DNA of 64,000 nucleotides from an uncultured Clostridia bacterium (GTDB lineage: Bacteria; Bacillota; Clostridia; Christensenellales; Borkfalkiaceae): contig CAKQSI010000007.1 in assembly GCA_934272745.1 (NCBI GenBank), forward strand, positions 1 through 64,000. Reading direction: 5' to 3'. The position numbers and the translations under genes are program-made. The notes below the pieces were generated by a model. It made no database searches. It was not told the DNA's origin and was given only the letters and a program-made list of their open reading frames with translations. The first letter of the stretch is position 1, and every line of letters begins with the position of its first letter. Shown here piece by piece: positions 59,594-64,000 of the stretch.

Positions 59594-61606
59594 ATGGAAG
59601 AATTCTACGCTAAAGACATACGCAACGTTGCCATGATCGGACACACCGGCAGTGGCAAGACCACCCTGACCGAGGCTCTGCTGTTCAACGCAAAGATGAT
59701 CGATCGGATGGGAAAAGTTGCGGACGGCACTACCGTTTCGGACTTTGATCCCGAAGAAATCCGCCGCAAAATATCCGCTTCGCTTTCGGTCTGTCACGCC
59801 GTGGTCAACGGAGTGAAGATCAATCTTGTGGACGTTCCCGGATTTTTCGATTTTGAAAGCGAAAAGACGGCGGCGCTCGCCGCCTGCGAAAGCGCGCTGA
59901 TCGTAATCGAAGCCGAAAAGACCCTTTCGGTCGGGGCGGAACAAGCCCTGCGCTTCGTGCGGGAACACAAGATCCCCGCCATTGTGTTTATCAACGGCGT
60001 CGATAAGGAAAACGCCGATTATTTTGGCGCGGTACACGCCCTGCGCGAACTGCTGCCCAGCGCCGCGGTCCCCATTCAGATCCCCGTCACGGAAAACGGC
60101 AAGATGCAGGGCTACATCAGCCTGATGAGCGGCAACACCTACGACTTCACCCCGGAAGGGCGCGAAAAACGCGAAATGCCGCCCGCGCTGAAAGCGGAAT
60201 ACGACGAACTGTTTTCGGAGATGACCGAAGTTGCGGCTTCTTCCGACGACGAATTGATGGAAAAGTTTTTTGAAACCGGCACGCTTCCCCGCGAGGAGGT
60301 GGTGCGCGGCGTGAAAAAGGGACTGAAAGACGGCACGGCGATCCCCGTCCTTGCAGGCAGCGCTCTATTTAACCGCGGCGTTATCAACCTGCTCGACAAC
60401 CTGATCCGCCTTGCGCCCTCTCCCGCCGACCGCAGTATTTTTACCGAGCCGGACGCGAAATTTTCGGCGCAGATCTTCCAGACGGTCGCAGACCCGTTTG
60501 TCGGCAGACTTTCGATGATGAAGATCCGCAGCGGTTCCTTAAAAAGCGGCATGACCGTGACTAACCTTACTTCCGGCGGGGCGGAAAAAATCAACGCCGT
60601 TTCCTTCCCGCAAGGGAAAAAACAAGTGCCGTGCGAGATCGCGCACGCGGGCGATATTGTGGCGGTAGCCAAACTTTCGGGCGCCAAGACCGGCGACACT
60701 TTGGCGGAAGACCCCACTGCAGCCGCACTTCCGCGGTTTATATACCCCGCCGCAAACTATAAAGTTGCCGTTTCCGCCGCGCGGGGCGAAGAAGACAAAG
60801 TGTTTCAGGGGCTACTCCGTTTGCAGGAAGAAAACCCCTCGCTTACCATCGAAAAAGACCCGGAAACGGGCGAAACGCTGCTTTCCGCCTGCGGAGATAC
60901 GGCGATCGACGTCACGCTCGGCAAACTGAAAAACAAGTTCGGCGTGACGGCAAGTTTCCGCCTGCCGAAGATTCCCTACCGCGAAAGTATCCGTAAGTCC
61001 GCGGAAGCGCGCGGCAAGCACAAAAAGCAGACGGGCGGGCACGGACAGTACGGCGACGCCGCCATCCGGTTTGAACCCACCGACGAACCCTTTGTGTTTG
61101 CGGATGAAATCGTCGGGGGCGTGGTGCCGAAATCGTACATTCCCGCCGTCGAAAAGGGTCTTGCGGAGTGTATGAAGAGGGGCGTGCTTTCGGGCTTCCC
61201 CGTCACGGGGGTCAAATGCACGCTGTTCGACGGATCGTATCACGACGTGGACTCCTCGGAAATGGCGTTCCAACTGGCGGCGGCGCTTGCCTTTAAGGAG
61301 GCGATGCCAAAAGCCGCGCCCGTTTTGATGGAGCCGGTGTACGCCTTCCGCATTCGCGTGCCGAACGCCTTTTTAGGCGACGTGCTGGGCGATATGAACC
61401 GCCGCCGCGGCCGCATTTTGGGCATGGAACTTGTAGGCACCGACCAGATCGTTCTTGCCGAAGCGCCCCTTTCCGAAATGCAGCGCTACGCGGTGGATCT
61501 CCGTTCGATGACGCAGGGTCGCGGCAGTTACACGACTGCCTTTGAGCGGTACGAGGACGTCCCGCAAGCGGAAACCGCAAAGATCATCGCGGCGAATAAG
61601 GAGTAA
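59594..61606 (+). CDS. elongation factor G-like GTPase (EF-G2 type)
   Basis: This 670-residue protein has the five-domain EF-G layout: G1 GHTGSGKTTLTEAL, switch GTTVSDFDPEE, G3 DVPGFFDF, domain IV with GGHGQYGDAAIRFEP and domain V with GDVLGDMNRRRGRILGME. The G4 motif is NGVD where most have NKxD, and G3 has DVPGFFDF where true EF-G has DTPGHVDF. It is thus a paralogue and not the main FusA, which normally sits with tuf and rpsL. Its role may be ribosome recycling or stress. AGGAG precedes the ATG at 59594. Confidence 0.92.
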   Translation: MEEFYAKDIRNVAMIGHTGSGKTTLTEALLFNAKMIDRMGKVADGTTVSDFDPEEIRRKISASLSVCHAVVNGVKINLVDVPGFFDFESEKTAALAACESALIVIEAEKTLSVGAEQALRFVREHKIPAIVFINGVDKENADYFGAVHALRELLPSAAVPIQIPVTENGKMQGYISLMSGNTYDFTPEGREKREMPPALKAEYDELFSEMTEVAASSDDELMEKFFETGTLPREEVVRGVKKGLKDGTAIPVLAGSALFNRGVINLLDNLIRLAPSPADRSIFTEPDAKFSAQIFQTVADPFVGRLSMMKIRSGSLKSGMTVTNLTSGGAEKINAVSFPQGKKQVPCEIAHAGDIVAVAKLSGAKTGDTLAEDPTAAALPRFIYPAANYKVAVSAARGEEDKVFQGLLRLQEENPSLTIEKDPETGETLLSACGDTAIDVTLGKLKNKFGVTASFRLPKIPYRESIRKSAEARGKHKKQTGGHGQYGDAAIRFEPTDEPFVFADEIVGGVVPKSYIPAVEKGLAECMKRGVLSGFPVTGVKCTLFDGSYHDVDSSEMAFQLAAALAFKEAMPKAAPVLMEPVYAFRIRVPNAFLGDVLGDMNRRRGRILGMELVGTDQIVLAEAPLSEMQRYAVDLRSMTQGRGSYTTAFERYEDVPQAETAKIIAANKE

Positions 61607-61697
61607 GATTGCCGAACGAACGGCAAATTGCTTTCCCCTGCTTTTCGCGCGGGGCGTAAGGAATGCCATGCTGCGGCGAATAAGGAGTAAGGTTGCC
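61589..61697. repeat. direct repeat of the EF-G-like gene 3' end
   Basis: GCGGCGAATAAGGAGTAAGR followed by TTGCCG occurs at the stop codon (61590) and again at about 61672, 82 bp later. The copy includes the stop codon and part of the 3' flank. Confidence 0.8.
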
Positions 61698-61977
61698 GCG
61701 AAAATGAAGAATTCTGCTTGCCTCCTGCAGCGCAATCGAATTGCCACGGAAACGACTTCCCACGCAAACGAACGGGATTTACGACCGTCTGCGCGCGGCG
61801 AAAGATAAAACGAGCGTGTACCGCAAACTAAAATCAAGTCCGTTGAAGAGCATATTTATTAAGAAATAAACCCGTTTTGCACGCGGGCAATGCAATAAAT
61901 ACCTCCTGAACTCGAAAAGGGCGCCGTTTGTACCTATCGTACCGTATGAAACTCAAATAAAACTAAAAATAACACTT

Positions 61978-62024
61978 GCGGCGCCGGGCAAAAGTAAAAT
62001 TTTGCCCGGCGCCGCCGCTTTTTT
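61978..62024 (+). terminator. Rho-independent terminator after the EF-G-like gene
   Basis: GCGGCGCCGGGCAAAA/TTTTGCCCGGCGCCGC is a perfect 16-bp stem with a T run just after it (62019-62024). It lies about 370 nt past the stop. No other gene is seen in 61607-62219. Confidence 0.88.
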
Positions 62025-62107
62025 CTTGCTTTATGCCGCATTTATCTATGAGAGGGAAATTCCGATCTCCGGGGCGGCAGAATTCAAGGTAAAAAATTGC
62101 AAATTTT

Positions 62108-62142
62108 AAGCGGGCGGAAAGGATTCCCTTTCTGCCCGCTTT
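62108..62142. terminator. hairpin between convergent genes
   Basis: AAGCGGGCGGAAAGG/CCTTTCTGCCCGCTT with a 5-nt loop and one mismatch. It can serve the minus-strand membrane protein gene; U tracts are weak on both strands. Confidence 0.55.
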
Positions 62143-62219
62143 CTCCACACAATCATTTTTAAGTATTTTGTCTTTCAGGGGTGCTCTCTTATGCCGATAG
62201 TTACAGTTACCCTGACAGA

Positions 62220-62744
62220 TCAGGAGCGCTTTTTCTTTTTCCCGCCCTTTTCGCCGTCCGGGAAAGTCGGTTCCGCACGGAATACTTTTTTCATGTACTC
62301 CGTAAAAAACCGAACGATCGCTTTATATTCCCTTTTTCCGGTCGAATAATTGAGTCCCACGCCGATTAAGGTCATCATCATGGCAACGACGACCGCCCAC
62401 AAAATGCTGCGCAGAATAAGGTAGCCGAGCGCCGCGCCCATGACCGCCATGACCGTAGAAAAAATCGTCGATGACAGCCGATCCGCCGTCTTTGCGGCTT
62501 TTACGGGGGTCAGTTCTCCGTCGAAAATCGCCTTGCCGTTTTTTTCCGAAAGCGTCCCTTCGTAGGCGTAGCGGACGAAAAGTTCGGTTTCCTTGCCCTT
62601 GCCGACGTTTCCCACGCGGAAAGAAAATTTGTCTTCTTCGATCTTTCCCGCAAGAAAGCAGGAATTATCCGTAAAGTGTAATTTTTTATCGGAAACGGCA
62701 GCCGCGTCCTCTTTTTTCATTTTCGATTTGAAATGCAGTTCCAT
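62220..62744 (-). CDS. small membrane protein of unknown function
   Basis: I do not recognise this 174-residue protein. Residues 1-90 are soluble and beta-rich (LHFTDNSCFLAGKIEEDKFS). Two adjacent hydrophobic helices follow (about 98-145, TIFSTVMAVMGAALGYLILR and AVVVAMMMTLIGVGL), then a basic C-terminus ending GGKKKKRS. It looks like a membrane-anchored cytoplasmic domain. GGAG lies 7 nt before the ATG at 62744. It is followed by hairpins and preceded by the MarR gene on the same strand after about 320 nt. Confidence 0.75.
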   Translation of the reverse strand: MELHFKSKMKKEDAAAVSDKKLHFTDNSCFLAGKIEEDKFSFRVGNVGKGKETELFVRYAYEGTLSEKNGKAIFDGELTPVKAAKTADRLSSTIFSTVMAVMGAALGYLILRSILWAVVVAMMMTLIGVGLNYSTGKREYKAIVRFFTEYMKKVFRAEPTFPDGEKGGKKKKRS

Positions 62745-63068
62745 AGTTCTCCTTTTTATGTGGAAAATCGCGCTTTTGTTCCCGATTTCGGGGGAACGTA
62801 CCACCGTTTTCGGGAAATTTACTCCGTTTTTTTTGGAAGCGCCGCCCTTTCTGGAATTTTTCGTTTTTTAAAGTGCCGACCTGCGCCCATCCGAAGTTAT
62901 CGCCCGGCAGAAACGTTATCGCCGTTATGCGAAGCACGCCGCCAAAAGCAAAGTTATCGCCCGGCGCGGACAGCGATAAGCATTCCCTTCCCCATCCTGC
63001 CGCAGAACGCGACCGACAAAAACAGCATCAGATGCCCGAAAACAATGCCCGCAATGCGCAAAGCGTTT
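62745..63068. other. spacer with three short direct repeats
   Basis: No gene is seen. AAGTTATCGCCCGGC occurs near 62898 and 62950, and a related AACGTTATCGCCG lies between. They could be operator-like sites for the MarR regulator encoded upstream. Confidence 0.4.
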
Positions 63069-63833
63069 TTATTCTTCCTGCGATTCTTTTTCATGATTTC
63101 CTTCTTGCAAAAGCTGCAAATTTTCGTGAATTTTAGTAAGCGTTCCGTAAAAAGCGGTAAGTTCGTCTATCGGAATATCTTCGGTGACCGCCGCCTCGAA
63201 CGCGCGCCGTTCCCCGTCCAGTTTTTCGTGCATGGCAAGCGCTTTTTTGGTCAGCATCAACTTTTTCATGCGCTTGTCCGTCTTGTCCGCTTCGGTGCGC
63301 ACCAGTCCTTTCTGCTCCATCAGCGCCACCACTTTGGAAGCGGTAGACCGCGTGATGGAAAAGCGCTTCTCCAGATCTTTCTGATAAGTATCCTTTCCTT
63401 TGCGGGAAACCAGATAGCCGATGATGAACGCGTTGGGCCCGGTCAGCCCATTCAGTTCGCGGAAGGCGGGCAGCCGGTCCAGACTGCGCATAAAATGCGT
63501 GGCAAGCGCGCGGATCTTCATACCGATGCCCGGCTCGTCCTCGGGCGGAATCGCCTTTTCTTTTTCGGGAGAACCGCCGGAATCCGGCTCCGGAAAAACG
63601 GCTGGAGATTGCACGGAATTTTCCGACATCGCCGCGCGCTTTGCACTACTTTCTTCCTTACGGCATTCTGCCGGAAAATCGAAGTCCTTCGCACGGCAGT
63701 CCTTTGCGGCAAAATCGCAATTTTCCCCGGGACAGCCCCTTGCGAAAGCATCCCCCGCCTTCCTATCGGAAAGCGGCATTGTACCGTCCGGCGTTGCCGC
63801 CGCGGCAGTTTTTTCTGACTTTTCCTTTTTCAT
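63069..63833 (-). CDS. MarR family transcriptional regulator with Cys-containing N-terminal extension
   Basis: This 254-residue protein has a MarR-type winged helix (about 105-235): GPNAFIIGYLVSRKG, DLEKRFSITRSTASKVVALM and a wing DKTDKRMKKLMLT. An extra N-terminal stretch of about 100 residues is charged and Ala-rich with four cysteines (C34-X4-C39-X6-C46-X10-C57). The ligand and targets are unknown. The ATG at 63833 lies about 24 nt after the predicted transcription start, which supports the long form, but its ribosome site is weak (AGG), so a start at an internal Met is possible. Confidence 0.82.
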   Translation of the reverse strand: MKKEKSEKTAAAATPDGTMPLSDRKAGDAFARGCPGENCDFAAKDCRAKDFDFPAECRKEESSAKRAAMSENSVQSPAVFPEPDSGGSPEKEKAIPPEDEPGIGMKIRALATHFMRSLDRLPAFRELNGLTGPNAFIIGYLVSRKGKDTYQKDLEKRFSITRSTASKVVALMEQKGLVRTEADKTDKRMKKLMLTKKALAMHEKLDGERRAFEAAVTEDIPIDELTAFYGTLTKIHENLQLLQEGNHEKESQEE

Positions 63834-63862
63834 TATCGCGCCTGATTTGTTTGATATGCAAC

Positions 63863-63891
63863 ATTATAGCGCGAACCGCACGAATTGTCAA
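63863..63891 (-). promoter_or_regulatory. consensus sigma-A promoter of the marR gene
   Basis: On the minus strand TTGACA (63891-63886), a 17-bp spacer and TATAAT (63868-63863), a perfect consensus. The spacer sequence GCGGTTCGCGC is shared with 48553-48563. Confidence 0.9.
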
Positions 63892-64000
63892 CCTTTTCTA
63901 AAGCTTTGCCGCCTTACCTATAAAAGATATCGCGCTCCCCGGTGAATCCGCCGGTGAAAGTTGCGCCCGCGGCGCCGGATAAACCGCCCCGAAAACGCCC

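Noticed and set aside
1..64000. tRNA, rRNA, tmRNA, RNase P or SRP RNA genes
   Set aside because: No T-loop consensus with CCA-like end, no rRNA signature and no conserved tmRNA, RNase P or SRP core was noticed. A covariance search would be decisive.

Overview
The window looks like chromosome from an anaerobic, endospore-forming member of the Clostridia (Firmicutes), probably an uncultured gut or rumen lineage. Evidence: a spoIIGA-sigE-sigG-ylmC sporulation block; strictly anaerobic enzymes (NrdD/NrdG, two [FeFe]-hydrogenase-type proteins, AdhE under Rex); diaminopimelate made by an LL-DAP-aminotransferase route; a short SufC/SufB-like pair as the Fe-S assembly system; strong Shine-Dalgarno sequences; and many textbook sigma-A promoters (TTGACA-N17-TATAAT type). 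No rRNA, tRNA, prophage, transposase or CRISPR array was seen. Calls rest on reading the translations and motifs; no database search was possible.

Layout. 0-13 kb: LTA-synthase-like phosphoglycerol transferase, ferritin-like protein, lepA-hemW, a GDPD phosphodiesterase, dapF-dapL, a histidine phosphatase and a CE2-like SGNH esterase. 13-16 kb: an ANTAR regulator with a degenerate receiver, then purF-purC. 16-20 kb: two duplicated BspA-type leucine-rich-repeat lipoproteins, each with its own copy of the same promoter. 20-31 kb: LysR regulator, rex-adhE-phosphotransferase, then two small [2Fe-2S] proteins, a sensory PAS [FeFe] hydrogenase, a SpoIIE-type phosphatase and a second [FeFe] hydrogenase; the 3' side carries a MITE-like element. 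31-35.5 kb (minus): a sugar operon (PfkB kinase, lyxose/mannose-isomerase-like cupin, class II aldolase, C_GCAxxG_C_C protein, SDR). 35.5-40.6 kb: nrdD-nrdG behind a paired NrdR box, and the divergent sufC-sufB pair. 40.6-42.1 kb: a gene-free repeat island. 42-51 kb: heterodimeric ABC exporter, DUF1846 protein, CopZ-like metallochaperone, glutamate dehydrogenase. 51-54.5 kb: the sporulation block. 55-59 kb: response regulator, histidine kinase and an HtrA-like lipoprotein protease. 59-64 kb: an EF-G paralogue, a small membrane protein and a MarR regulator.

The most coherent functional unit is the redox/H2 block at 21.5-30.7 kb: NADH sensing (Rex), the NADH-consuming ethanol enzyme (AdhE), a probable H2-sensing hydrogenase translationally coupled to a protein phosphatase, and an H2-producing or -consuming hydrogenase. 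The intergenic DNA is unusually rich in repeats: GC-rich palindromes at many gene ends, several unrelated minisatellites with 23-75-bp periods, a ten-copy palindromic array and a dispersed hairpin family.
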